Shown here one piece after another: positions 32,739-42,470 of a DNA stretch of 64,000 nt (position 1 is its first letter; each line of letters opens with the position of its first letter). This DNA comes from Streptosporangiaceae bacterium. Its GTDB lineage: Bacteria > Actinomycetota > Actinomycetes > Streptosporangiales > Streptosporangiaceae. The notes under the pieces were generated by a model. It was not told the DNA's origin. It did no database searches and was given only the letters and a program-made list of their open reading frames with translations. A program made the position numbers and the translations under genes. The stretch covers positions 7,216 to 71,215 of the forward strand of contig JAICWX010000004.1 in assembly GCA_025934635.1 (NCBI GenBank). Reading direction: 5' to 3'.

Positions 32739-33932
32739 ATGGTTATGACCGCCCTGCATGATTCCCCCGCCTCGGCGACCCTCGAGCGCCGGACGCGGGA
32801 CACCGAGAGCCTCCAGCGGGGCCCTTCGCATCCCGCTGACGCCTCCCGCCCGCGCCGTGCCGCCCGCCGCGCCCAGGCCATCGCGCCCGGGCTCGCGCTG
32901 GCACTCGCTGTCGCGGCAGCAGCGACGGTCGTGGGACAGTACGTGCCGCTGATCGGCAGCGCGGTTCCCGGAGCGGTCATCGGCGCCGTCATCGCGATCG
33001 TCGTCAAGCCGGGCGCGCGCTTCGCGCCCGGGGTGAAGTGGGCGAGCACCTTCGTCTTGCAGTGCTCGGTGGTCCTGCTCGGCGCGCAGCTCTCGATCAC
33101 CGAGGCGGCCAGGGTCGGCGTGTCCTCACTGCCGGTCATGCTCGGCACGCTCGCCATCTGCCTCGCCGCGGCCTGGCTGTACGGGCGCCTGCTCGGCGTC
33201 CCCGGCGACCTGCGCACGCTGATCGGCGTGGGCACGGGCATCTGCGGCGGATCGGCGATCGCCGCGGCTTCCCCGGTGATCGAGGCCGCGTCGGCCGACG
33301 TCGCCTACGCGATCTCCACGATCTTCCTGTTCAACATCGCGGCTGTCCTGGCCTTCCCGCTCCTCGGGCACGTGCTTGGCATGAGCCAGCAGTCATTCGG
33401 CCTGTTCGCAGGCACGGCGGTCAACGACACGTCGTCCGTGGTGGCGACGGCGGCCACCTACGGCACCGCCGCGACCAGCCACGCGGTCGTGGTGAAGCTA
33501 GTCCGGACGCTCATGATCATCCCGATCTGCCTGGGCCTCGCCGCGCTGACCGCGCGCAGGCAGCAGCGCCTCGCCAGCGCGGCCGCCCCAGCCGCCGCGG
33601 CCCGCGACGGCGCTGCCGCGGGCCGCCCCGCCTCTCCGGCCGCTGCCCGCATGTCACCGCGCCGCGCCGTCAAGCTCGTGCCCTGGTTCCTGATCGGCTT
33701 CGTCCTGGTGGCCGCCGTCAACTCCGGCGGCATCATCCCGGCCGGCGCGCACTCCCCCCTCGAGCACGCGTCGGTGTTCCTCGTCGCCGTCGCGCTGTCC
33801 GCGATCGGCCTGTCCACCAACGTGGCCGCGCTCCGCAAGGCCGGTGCCCGCCCCCTGGTCCTCGGCGCCCTGCTCTGGGTCACGGTCGCAGCAGCCAGCC
33901 TGGGCCTCCAGGCCCTCACCGGCACCCTGTAA
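32739..33932 (+). CDS. YeiH/UPF0324 family putative anion exporter
   Basis: Integral membrane protein of 397 residues with about ten hydrophobic helices. GVGTGICGGSAIAAASPVI and AGTAVNDTSSVVATA are the conserved core motifs of this family. A hydrophilic Ala/Arg-rich loop (about 265-305) splits the helices. Homologues are proposed sulfate or sulfonate exporters; direct proof is scarce. ATGs at 32739 and 32745 are both possible. Controlled presumably by the divergent LysR regulator. Confidence 0.9.
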   Translation: MVMTALHDSPASATLERRTRDTESLQRGPSHPADASRPRRAARRAQAIAPGLALALAVAAAATVVGQYVPLIGSAVPGAVIGAVIAIVVKPGARFAPGVKWASTFVLQCSVVLLGAQLSITEAARVGVSSLPVMLGTLAICLAAAWLYGRLLGVPGDLRTLIGVGTGICGGSAIAAASPVIEAASADVAYAISTIFLFNIAAVLAFPLLGHVLGMSQQSFGLFAGTAVNDTSSVVATAATYGTAATSHAVVVKLVRTLMIIPICLGLAALTARRQQRLASAAAPAAAARDGAAAGRPASPAAARMSPRRAVKLVPWFLIGFVLVAAVNSGGIIPAGAHSPLEHASVFLVAVALSAIGLSTNVAALRKAGARPLVLGALLWVTVAAASLGLQALTGTL

Positions 33933-33944
33933 CCTCCGTGGATC

Positions 33945-35057
33945 TCAAGCGGCGTGTGTCCGGATGTCGTTCGCCACGCCAGCCAGCTTGTCCGCATAGT
34001 GCGGATCGTGCGCCCACGTGCCAGCGAGTCCCTGGAGCGTTGGTGCCGCGCCGCGCAGCCGATCTGGCAGCGTGCGGAACGACAAGGCCTCCTTGATCAG
34101 CTGGTTCTGGTCCTGATTGCCGGCGTTGGCGGGGAGTGCGTAGGCGAGCAGGCGACCGGTGTGGGCGTCCACCGCGGTCTTCAGGTCGGGGAACGACAGG
34201 CCTACCCCCGGCTTCCCGGTGACCCCGATGCCGGCCAGGTTCCGGCGCGGCCGCTGGGACCAGAATGACGTGAGATGACCGGTCTCCTCGACCATCTGGG
34301 CCACCACGAGCAGAGGGTCGAGACCGACCGCCGTTGCTGTCGCATAGTAGTCAGCGACGAGGGAGCGGACGTCAGCGTTGCTGTATCCGCCGTGCGCTCG
34401 CGCGAGCAGGTAGCTCTCAGCTTGCGCCGCTGGCGCGCGGGAGGGTGCGAGAAGGCGCGTGCCCGCCGTTACCTGGCCAGGCGTCGTCACCGTTCGCTGG
34501 CTCCCGGTGCCGCCCTTCGATGACGGTTGGACGGTCAGGCCGAAGAAGCGGCGCAATGCATTGTGTTCGGCTTGGGCGAGTTGATTGACGTGGGCCTTGA
34601 GCCACTGATGCTCCGCCGGGTTCGTGACGAAGCCGTGTTCCACGAGCACCTCAGGCCCCGGCGTCTGGACAATGCCGAAGCCGTAATAGAACTCCATGTC
34701 CCCGGTGTTATTGTCTGGCCGCCGGCGGGGATGACCGGGGAGCTTCTCGATTTCTTCCGCGATTAGCTGAGCCAGGCGGCGGTTGACCTCCAGACGCGGA
34801 TAGCCGACCGAGTAGCCGCCCGCCGACGGGTTAGCAGCCCCGTCAGCATGCAGGTAGAGCGCGCCGTCGACATCGACGTGGGGGTCGATATGGCCAGGTA
34901 CCGGAATGCCGTGGAAGTCCGGGTCCTGATTCAGCAGGCTGACAAGTGCGTGCTGAATATCCGCGACGAGTTCGGCCTCGCCGGGCGCACCCGTCTGTGT
35001 CTCGAACCCGGGCTGCAGCGGTCGTTGATGACCGGCCTGCACCAGTATGCGCTTCAT
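33945..35057 (-). CDS. bifunctional peptidoglycan hydrolase: amidase_3 plus glucosaminidase, no signal peptide
   Basis: Protein of 370 residues with two catalytic modules. Residues 1-175 are a zinc N-acetylmuramoyl-L-alanine amidase: VQAGHQ (His), the Glu in GEAELVADI, LYLHADGAANPSAGGY (His), and VLVEHGFVTN (Glu). Residues about 215-365 resemble a glucosaminidase/lysozyme-like module with catalytic Glu in VAQMVEETGHLTSFWSQ and the trailing NLAGIGV. The start MKRILVQAGHQ leads straight into the enzyme, with no export signal. AGGGGGC precedes the ATG. Double-activity, signal-less architecture is typical of phage endolysins, although no phage gene is near. It could alternatively be released by lysis or exported by a holin-like route. 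Confidence 0.82.
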   Translation of the reverse strand: MKRILVQAGHQRPLQPGFETQTGAPGEAELVADIQHALVSLLNQDPDFHGIPVPGHIDPHVDVDGALYLHADGAANPSAGGYSVGYPRLEVNRRLAQLIAEEIEKLPGHPRRRPDNNTGDMEFYYGFGIVQTPGPEVLVEHGFVTNPAEHQWLKAHVNQLAQAEHNALRRFFGLTVQPSSKGGTGSQRTVTTPGQVTAGTRLLAPSRAPAAQAESYLLARAHGGYSNADVRSLVADYYATATAVGLDPLLVVAQMVEETGHLTSFWSQRPRRNLAGIGVTGKPGVGLSFPDLKTAVDAHTGRLLAYALPANAGNQDQNQLIKEALSFRTLPDRLRGAAPTLQGLAGTWAHDPHYADKLAGVANDIRTHAA

Positions 35058-35152
35058 CGTGCCCCCTGAAAGAGATGCGGTTACCCGTCATCTACTCAGA
35101 GGCAAAGGCGCGATCCCCAGATACACCAAGGCCAGTTCCCTAGCCGACGTCC

Positions 35153-35337
35153 CTAGTGCCGTTGCCGGCTAGTCCGGGCTGCCGCCGCCACCGGTAGCAG
35201 GCAGAACGAGACGATGGCCAGGACTGCGGACGGGCCGACGAGCAGGAAGAGCGCACGGAAGCCGGACCTGGCCGCGATCGGCAGCCCGAGCGGCGGCCGA
35301 CGATGAACGCCGCGGAGAAGACCAGCACCGCAGGCAC
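35153..35337 (-). pseudogene. fragment of an MFS transporter (C-terminal helices)
   Basis: Two frames give hydrophobic pieces of one transporter end: VPAVLVFSAAFIVGRR in one, then RALFLLVGPSAVLAIVSFCLLP in the next. The ending AARTSRQRH reaches a stop at 35153. The frame breaks near 35290 and no upstream part remains. It is in the decayed stretch left of the tRNA. Confidence 0.45.
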
Positions 35338-35539
35338 AGTCGGCTACACTCTGCCGCCGTGCCCAAGCGAGTGATATTCGGCGTCGACGACCCCCGCTCT
35401 CTGCGGCCGGAGCCGCCCCAGCCGCAGCGCGCATCGGCGCGCCCCCGCCGACGGCCGTCCCCGGCCGGCACTCGACGATGATCTCCTCAACGCTGAAGGT
35501 CGCCGCCGCCATCCGCGCGTTCATCCGCTCCAGGTGAGC
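35338..35539 (+). pseudogene. decayed third copy of the alpha/beta hydrolase 3' end
   Basis: Aligns along its length with about 30600-30811 of the intact hydrolase gene: AAGCG.GTGATA.TCGGCGTC, CGGCGCGCCCCCGCCG and GATGATCTCCTCA are shared, with scattered substitutions and small indels that break the frame. Unlike the 85-bp copies it is well diverged, so it is an older duplicate or a paralogue that lost its front. Confidence 0.6.
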
Positions 35540-36339
35540 ATTCCCGACGACGCCGACCCGGCGTCTTTCCCGGCCGCCGGGCGCACGTCCCAGCCCGGCT
35601 CCGAGGTCTTCGACCGGGTGTTCGCGCTGGCGGCCGGCTCTCCCGGGATCGCACGGCGCAGGCGCACCCGGACCTTCCCGAGGTCGAACCGCACTCCTTC
35701 GTCTCCTCCGCCTGCTCCGGTACATCGCCCGGGCGCTAGGCATATCCCGCGGTCAGGACCTCGCCGACCTAGGCTGCGGACGCGGCGGGCCCGGGCTGTG
35801 GCTGGCCCGCGAGCTGGACGTGAGGCTGACTGGCGTGGACTTCTCCCCGGTCGCGGTCGAGGCGGCCGCCCGGCGGGCCGCGCGGTTCGGCCGGGCCAGC
35901 GTGGCCCGGTTCAGCGTGGGCGAGCTGACCGACACCGGCCTCCCGGCCGCCAGTGCCGACGCGGTGGTGAGCGTGGACGCCTTCCAGTTTGCCGCCGACC
36001 CGGGCCTAGGCCGCCGCCGAGGTGCTGCGAATCCTCCGGCCGGACGGGCGGTTCGTGCTGACAGGCTGGCAGCCGGCCACGCCGGGCGACACCCGGCCAC
36101 CGGCTCGGCTGCGCATCGACTGGGTTCCGGTGCTGCGGGAAGCTGGGCTCGCCGATGTCCGGGAGGCGGCGAGTGCCACCTGGCACGAGGCCTACACCAG
36201 GGTGTTCCGGACCGCCCTGGAGCTTGGCGACCACGGTGACGACACCATACTGGCCGAACTCCAGGACGAGGCCAGGGAGCAGCTACCAACGGCCGACCTG
36301 GTGCGGCGGGTCGTCGTCACCGCGACAGCGCCCCGCTAG
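35534..36339 (+). pseudogene. class I SAM-dependent methyltransferase with several frameshifts
   Basis: The gene can be read only by changing frame repeatedly. The first frame gives MSIPDDADPASFPAAG and VFDRVFALAAGSP. Another gives LADLGCGRGGPGLWLARELD (SAM-binding motif I), LTGVDFSPVAVEAAARRA and VVSVDAFQFAADP. The third, after about 36008, gives AEVLRILRPDGRFVLTGWQP to the end. At least two, probably three or more, indels occur (near 35650, 35725 and 36008). All methyltransferase landmarks are in order, so the loss is by point indels, not large deletion. Not expected to be functional. Confidence 0.75.
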
Positions 36340-36405
36340 GCAAATGCCCTGAATCAGCGAGGCCATACGGTCGCTGACCCCTCTTGTGCCACAGAGTCAC
36401 ACACC

Positions 36406-36564
36406 TCAAACTGACCCACGATGCGGGTGGGAGCGCCTGTACTCCCGCTGGCGCTCCATGGCCTCGGCTGTCTTGCAGAATCCGCCATGGCCCGGTTTGC
36501 GCGCACACATCGTCTGCTTTCGCGGCATCCACTTGCCGCACAAATCCTGCCTCATATCTCTCAT
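36406..36564 (-). CDS. possible small Cys/His-rich protein next to the tRNA gene
   Basis: Candidate ORF of 52 residues: a basic peptide with a zinc-finger-like spacing, CGKWMPRKQTMC followed by ARKPGHGGFC (Cys-x10-Cys, then His and Cys). ATG at 36564 has GGAA 6 bp upstream; a second ATG is at 36555. The DNA just upstream (36540-36600) is more AT-rich than its surroundings, which suits a promoter region or foreign origin. Similar small Cys-containing peptides occur in accessory regions of actinomycete genomes, but I cannot name this one. It may also be a chance ORF. Confidence 0.4.
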   Translation of the reverse strand: MRDMRQDLCGKWMPRKQTMCARKPGHGGFCKTAEAMERQREYRRSHPHRGSV

Positions 36565-36685
36565 TGTAAATTCCGGTTTTCCAGAACTTCGGTAGCAACA
36601 CGCCGAGGGCAAGCGACCGGCCCTTCGCCGACCCAGATAACCGCTCGCGTCTTGCACCAGCAAGGAGACGGGTATTTGAAAATAG

Positions 36686-36757
36686 TGGGCGTAACTGGGT
36701 TCGAACCAGTGGCTTCCCGCTTGTAAGGCGGGCGCTCTTCCGCTGAGCTATACGCCC
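36686..36757 (-). tRNA. tRNA-Val (anticodon UAC)
   Basis: Reading the minus strand, all four arms fold: acceptor GGGCGTA/TACGCCC, D-arm GCTC...GAGC, anticodon arm CCCGC-CTTACAA-GCGGG with anticodon TAC, and T-arm ACTGG-TTCGAAC-CCAGT, with discriminator A. CCA is not encoded. The gene is 72 nt long. tRNA genes are common integration sites; the decayed stretch on one side of this one fits that idea, though no integrase or att repeat was seen. Confidence 0.95.
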
Positions 36758-36837
36758 GGCCGTCCCTGACGGAACGAACGCAGACAGCATACGGGGTACG
36801 AGTGGCTTCCGTCGCCTCGGGAACTCCACGCCCGTGG

Positions 36838-37289
36838 TCAGTCGGTGATGGCGACCGCGACGGGGAAGTCGCCGACGGTGATCGGCGCGTAGGCGTGTCG
36901 GGTGCGGGTGCTGAACAGGAGACCTAGCCGCCGTAGGTGTCCAGGACGACGCCGGTGGAGCCGGCGATGACCATCCCGGTGGGATAGGAGAAGGCGCCGA
37001 CGCTGACCGCCGGGACGAGGCGGCCGGACGAGGTGGCGATCGGCGTGGCCTGATCGGAATCGCCGTCGGCCCGTTCGTACAGGGCAATGGCCGGGGCGCT
37101 GTCGTCCACCACGTCGAGGACGGGCAGGAAGCCGTGATCCACGGCGGCGCCGGCCGCGGTGTCCAGCAGGGTGCGGGCCAGGCCCAGCCGCTGGAAGTGC
37201 GGGTCCACGTAGCCGCTGGCGTCGTGCACCCGGCGCAGCGCGGCCGCGCAGGCGGGAAGGTCCGCGGGCTGGCGGGGCCGGACTGGCAC
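36838..37289 (-). pseudogene. GNAT acetyltransferase remnant joined to a beta-propeller repeat remnant
   Basis: The N-terminal part begins as a GNAT enzyme (MPVRPRQPADLPACAAAL) and then jumps to a later part of the same fold (DPHFQRLGLARTLLDTAAG, PVLDVVDDSAPAIALYERA), so the central ~60 residues are missing. After that the frame runs into VSVGAFSYPTGMVIAG, a YVTN/NHL-type propeller blade. A second blade, APITVGDFPVAVAITD, continues past a stop codon at 36927 in another frame, to 36838. Two different genes have therefore been fused by deletion and are decaying. The 121-residue frame 36924-37289 is open but unlikely to be a working enzyme. Confidence 0.6.
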
Positions 37290-37313
37290 GCCAGGAAGCG
37301 TATCCAGGGCTGA

Positions 37314-38162
37314 TCAGGAAGGCGTACCCGGGCCTGGCGGTAACGCGACTGGTTCCGCGGCCTCGCGGCGCCCTTCGCTGCGGCCGACGGGCCGCCCCTC
37401 CGGTCGCGGCGCCGAGCGGGCCGGCGCCCGCCGGGTGCCGGCCGCGGAGACCTCTTCCAGGTGGCTCATCATCCGGTGCCGGGCCAGCGCGCCGTCGCGG
37501 GCAATGATCGCCTCGGCGATCTTGCCGTGCGCCACGTGGATGTCCTCCAGCGAGAGCCGGCTCCGCTCGAAGGCGGGCTGCCGCTGAGTCAGGTCGGTCA
37601 GCGTCTGCACGAACAGGTGCAGGGCCGGGTTGCCGGTCAGCCGGGCCATCAGGACGTGGAAGTCATACAGGCTGCAGGCCTCGCCCGAGGTGACCAGGGT
37701 GGCCTCGACGGCGAGGTAGGCCCGGATCTCGGCCACCTCGTCCTCGCTGATCCTGGCGGCGACGCGCTCGGCGCAGAACAGCTCGATAGCGAGCCGGGCG
37801 TCCTCAAGCTGCCGCGGCTCGACCTTCTCAAAATCAAGGTAGACCGCCATCGCCTTGGCCACCGGCGCCGGGTCGGGCTGCCGGATGAACAGCCCGCCGT
37901 GCAATCCGCGGCGCATCTCGGCCAGGCCGTGGTGCTCGAGCAACCGGACCGCCTCGCGGAAGACCGCGCGGCTCACCCCGTAACGGGCAATAAGCTCCAC
38001 CTCGCTGCCAAACAGTTCCCCCGGTTCCCAGCGCTGACCGACAATCGTTTGCTCGATCTGCTCAGCAACGATTTCTGCCTTCTTCAATTTTCGCGTGTCC
38101 TCGTCCCGCGGGGCAACGGCCGGGGGCTGGCCGGCCGGGTCGTGCTTTATGGGGCGAGCCAT
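37314..38162 (-). CDS. FadR-subfamily GntR transcriptional regulator
   Basis: Regulator of 282 residues. The winged helix is at about 30-100 (GSEVELIARYGVSRAVFREAVRLLE) and an all-helical FCD ligand domain follows at about 105-235; the Arg/Pro-rich C-terminal tail (240-282) looks disordered. It is leftward, downstream of the phosphotransferase gene but separated by 156 bp with its own palindrome. It may regulate the adjacent acyl-CoA ligase and phosphotransferase; FCD regulators commonly sense carboxylic or acyl-CoA ligands. Confidence 0.9.
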   Translation of the reverse strand: MARPIKHDPAGQPPAVAPRDEDTRKLKKAEIVAEQIEQTIVGQRWEPGELFGSEVELIARYGVSRAVFREAVRLLEHHGLAEMRRGLHGGLFIRQPDPAPVAKAMAVYLDFEKVEPRQLEDARLAIELFCAERVAARISEDEVAEIRAYLAVEATLVTSGEACSLYDFHVLMARLTGNPALHLFVQTLTDLTQRQPAFERSRLSLEDIHVAHGKIAEAIIARDGALARHRMMSHLEEVSAAGTRRAPARSAPRPEGRPVGRSEGRREAAEPVALPPGPGTPS

Positions 38163-38229
38163 ACTCTAACGGCGTAAGTCACCCTCTGCGGCCGACTGTA
38201 CACCGCGAGGGAGACCCTTTTTTCACCCT

Positions 38230-38245
38230 GCGAACGATCGTTCGC
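38230..38245. promoter_or_regulatory. 16-bp perfect palindrome upstream of the FadR-type gene
   Basis: GCGAACGATCGTTCGC is a complete palindrome 68 bp before the start of the FadR-type regulator. The core AACGATCGTT looks like a TetR-type operator rather than a GntR one. It lies after the phosphotransferase stop. Which regulator binds it is not known. Confidence 0.5.
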
Positions 38246-38319
38246 GGCGCAGTTCCTGACGGGCGATTGACCTGCGGTGCACCGCGTCCCGGGCCGCCAG
38301 GCTCGGCGAGAAGTCCGCC

Positions 38320-39345
38320 TCAGCTTCCCTCGTCCAGGCGGGCGAGCCCTTCGGTGGCGACCCGCTCGACCTCGCTCTCGATGTCGCCGAAGTCCTGCCC
38401 GGCCATTGACCCGGCTCGTACCCGGGCCGCGATGCCCTGCGCGATCGCCGCCGACTTGAAGTGGGCCAGCGCGACCCACGAGGAGAGGTTCGAGATGTCG
38501 GCGCCGGTGCGCTTGGCGTACCGCTCGGCCAGGTAGGCGCGGGTCGGGAAGCCGGGCTGCATGGTCGGCGCGGGCGTCATGCGCGGCCGGGCGTCGGTCG
38601 GCTCGCGGTAGTAGAACATGAACATGCCGAGGTCGGCCAGCGGCTCTCCCAGGGTGGACAGCTCCCAGTCGAGCACCGCCTTGACCTCGGGCGGCATGTG
38701 CGCGCCGAGGATGGTGTTGTCGATCCGGAAGTCCCCGTGCACGATCGACCCGCCGGGCCCGGTGGGCGGGTCCTCGCGGAGCCGGCGGCCGAGTTCGTCC
38801 ACCGCCGGGATGTCGCGGCTCTTGGACCGCTCCCACTGATCGCTCCACCGGCGCACCTGCCGCTCCCCCAGGCCCGTCGGCCGGCCGTAGCCGGTCAGGC
38901 CGACCTGGTCCGGGTCGATGGCGTGCAGGTCGGCGAGGGTGTCGATGAGGACGTCGCCGACGGCGCACCGGTCCGCCGCCGATTCGGCCCAGCCGTCCGG
39001 CAGGTCGCCCCGGATCACGTACCCGTCGACCTTCTCCATCACGTAGAACGGCACGCCGATCAGCTCGCCGGCGTCCTCGTACATGATCTTCGCCACCGGC
39101 ACCGCGGTGCCGGCCAGCGCCCGCTGGATCCGGGCCTCCCGGCCCATGTCGTGCGCCCGGGGCAGCAGCGGCCCGTCCGGCGGCCTGCGCAGCACCGCCT
39201 CGCCCGCGCCGCTGCTGAGCTCGAAGGTCAGGTTGGACTTGCCGCCGGAGACCAATGTGGCCGCCAGCTGCTCCCAGCCGGGATCGCCCAGCGCTCGCGC
39301 GAGCGCGGGGCCGACGAGGTCGAGCCTGGTCAGGTTCTCGTGCAT
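38320..39345 (-). CDS. phosphotransferase family protein (APH fold, acyl-CoA-pathway type)
   Basis: Kinase-fold protein of 341 residues. The nucleotide loop region is SGGKSNLTFEL near residue 33, the Brenner-type catalytic loop is VHGDFRIDN, and VLDWELSTLGEPLADLG gives the metal-binding Asp. FYVMEKVDG is the lobe link. It has the length and motifs of the phosphotransferase domain found in acyl-CoA dehydrogenase (ACAD10/11-like) pathways, which phosphorylate 4-hydroxyacyl-CoAs. It diverges from the acyl-CoA ligase on the other side, so an acyl-CoA substrate is likely. Confidence 0.88.
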   Translation of the reverse strand: MHENLTRLDLVGPALARALGDPGWEQLAATLVSGGKSNLTFELSSGAGEAVLRRPPDGPLLPRAHDMGREARIQRALAGTAVPVAKIMYEDAGELIGVPFYVMEKVDGYVIRGDLPDGWAESAADRCAVGDVLIDTLADLHAIDPDQVGLTGYGRPTGLGERQVRRWSDQWERSKSRDIPAVDELGRRLREDPPTGPGGSIVHGDFRIDNTILGAHMPPEVKAVLDWELSTLGEPLADLGMFMFYYREPTDARPRMTPAPTMQPGFPTRAYLAERYAKRTGADISNLSSWVALAHFKSAAIAQGIAARVRAGSMAGQDFGDIESEVERVATEGLARLDEGS

Positions 39346-39397
39346 GCTGTCCCTTCGTGTGCTGCCCTTCGCCTGAATTTAACGGTAGGAATGGGCC

Positions 39398-40957
<1,560 letters not shown>

Positions 40958-40982
40958 GCTGTACCCCTGAGCTGGCTCCGGG

Positions 40983-41498
40983 CTAGGGCGTTTCCTTCCC
41001 GTCCAGATGGCGGTAGCCGGGGTGGATCCCGGGCACGAGGCCGTGGCCGGCGGCCAGCTTGGCCAGCAGGGCGTTGAGCTCGGCTCGTTCGGCCGGGGTG
41101 AGGGGGGCGCTGATGGCTTCCTCGTGCTCGGCGGCGGCCCGGTCCAGGCCGGTCATGGCCTGGTGCCCCGCGGCGGTGAGGTGCAGTTCATAGTTGCGCC
41201 GGTCTTCCGGGTTGCGGCGGCGTTCGACCAGGCCGCGTTCCTCCAGGTCGTCCACGAGCGCCACCAGCCGGCTGGGCGGGGTGCCGAGGACCCGGGCGAC
41301 CGCCTGCTGGCTCTGCCCGGGTTCGCGGCTGAGCAGGCGGAGCAGGCCGGCCTGCGGCCGGGTGAACCCGAGGGCGGCCGCCCGCTCGCCGAACTGCCCG
41401 GCGGCGTAGGCGCCCAGCTGCGCGGCCAGGAACGCGATGCCCGTCCGCTTGCGCGCGGGCCGGGCCGGGGGCGTGTCGGTCGGTGCCACGCCCACCAT
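40983..41498 (-). CDS. MarR family transcriptional regulator
   Basis: Winged-helix regulator of 171 residues. The DNA-binding part is at about 55-115 (QSQQAVARVLGTPPSRLVALVDDLEERGLVERRRNPEDRRN), with dimerising helices on both sides. Divergent from a membrane protein gene with an 83-bp gap that contains a 19-bp near-palindrome, a likely operator for both. It probably controls that membrane protein and itself. Confidence 0.92.
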   Translation of the reverse strand: MVGVAPTDTPPARPARKRTGIAFLAAQLGAYAAGQFGERAAALGFTRPQAGLLRLLSREPGQSQQAVARVLGTPPSRLVALVDDLEERGLVERRRNPEDRRNYELHLTAAGHQAMTGLDRAAAEHEEAISAPLTPAERAELNALLAKLAAGHGLVPGIHPGYRHLDGKETP

Positions 41499-41501
41499 GG
41501 T

Positions 41502-41520
41502 AAACGATTGACAATCATTT
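41502..41520. promoter_or_regulatory. candidate MarR operator
   Basis: AAAC-GATTG-A-CAATC-ATTT is a 19-bp inverted repeat with a single mismatch. It starts 4 bp from the MarR start codon and lies in the MarR/membrane-protein gap. The AT-rich content is unusual in this genome and typical of MarR sites. Confidence 0.6.
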
Positions 41521-41581
41521 CAACTTGTAATTATTCTCGTTCGGTATCAATTGATTTTTCACCGGTCTCTGGGAGGAAGCA

Positions 41582-42295
41582 ATGTCCGCACCGGTCATAC
41601 GCGCTGGCCAGCGGGGGCGCCCGCAGGGCGGGCCGCCGCCGCTGGTACCCGCCCTCGCCTACGGGGCGCTGGTGATCGCGGCTGCCGCCGTGTCGGCCGG
41701 CGGCCCGCGTCCTGGCACGTCGGCAGCCGCCACTCTGGCCTACGACCAGGCCCACACCGGCCTGCTGCACGTCGCCGCGGTGCTGATCTTCGGCGCCGCC
41801 GCGCCGCTGGCGATCTGGGCGGCGACCATCTACCGGCGGCTGCGCACGCTGGGCGTGACCGCTCCCGGCGCGGTGATCGGGCTGGCCGGCGGCATCCTCG
41901 CGGCCGCCTCGCTCGCGCTGTCCGGCCTGTTCACCTGGGTCGCGGCCGATACCGCGGCGGACGCTGGACCAGCCCTGGCCCGGGTGGTGTTCGACCTCAG
42001 CTTCGCCGCGGGCGCAGCGGGCTTCGTGGTGCCGTCCGCGCTGCTGGTCGCGGGCGTGGCCGTGCCCGCGCTCATCTTGCGGCTCACCCCGTCCTGGCTG
42101 GCCTGGACCGGCCTGGTGATCGCGGCGGCGGGCGTGCTGTCCACCCTGACCCTGCTCACCTCGGCGCTGGACGCGACGCTGCCGATCGGGCGGTTCGGCA
42201 CCCTGATCTGGATCGTGGCGGTCAGTGTCCTGCTGCCGGCGTCCCGGCACCGGCTGCCCGCGCGGGCCGGGGAGCCCGCGCCCGCCGCGGCTTAG
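41582..42295 (+). CDS. integral membrane protein, uncharacterised (MarR-controlled)
   Basis: Membrane protein of 237 residues with about six hydrophobic helices (roughly 21-41, 60-82, 95-120, 132-160, 168-192, 203-222) and short loops. It resembles DUF4386-type actinobacterial membrane proteins in layout, but I see no diagnostic motif. The ATG has GGGAGGA upstream. Divergence from a MarR regulator with a strong operator suggests an inducible stress or efflux-related function. This is an inference. Confidence 0.75.
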   Translation: MSAPVIRAGQRGRPQGGPPPLVPALAYGALVIAAAAVSAGGPRPGTSAAATLAYDQAHTGLLHVAAVLIFGAAAPLAIWAATIYRRLRTLGVTAPGAVIGLAGGILAAASLALSGLFTWVAADTAADAGPALARVVFDLSFAAGAAGFVVPSALLVAGVAVPALILRLTPSWLAWTGLVIAAAGVLSTLTLLTSALDATLPIGRFGTLIWIVAVSVLLPASRHRLPARAGEPAPAAA

Positions 42296-42470
42296 GATCG
42301 CGGGTAAGGATCGCCGGGGCCTGGCTACGGGGAAAGGGACCATGAGCGAGACCCTGCGTATCGGGACCCACGAGTGTACCTGACCGTCATCCGCGCCGAC
42401 GCCGCCGTCTGCGTCCTGGGCCTCGCCGCCCAGCTCACCCGGCGTGACCGGGGCGCGATAGCGTGACGGC

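Noticed and set aside
42342..42470. Short start MSETLRIGTHECT and a second short frame before the PPOX gene
   Set aside because: Too short and quickly stopped; no homology that I recognise. Possibly a remnant.
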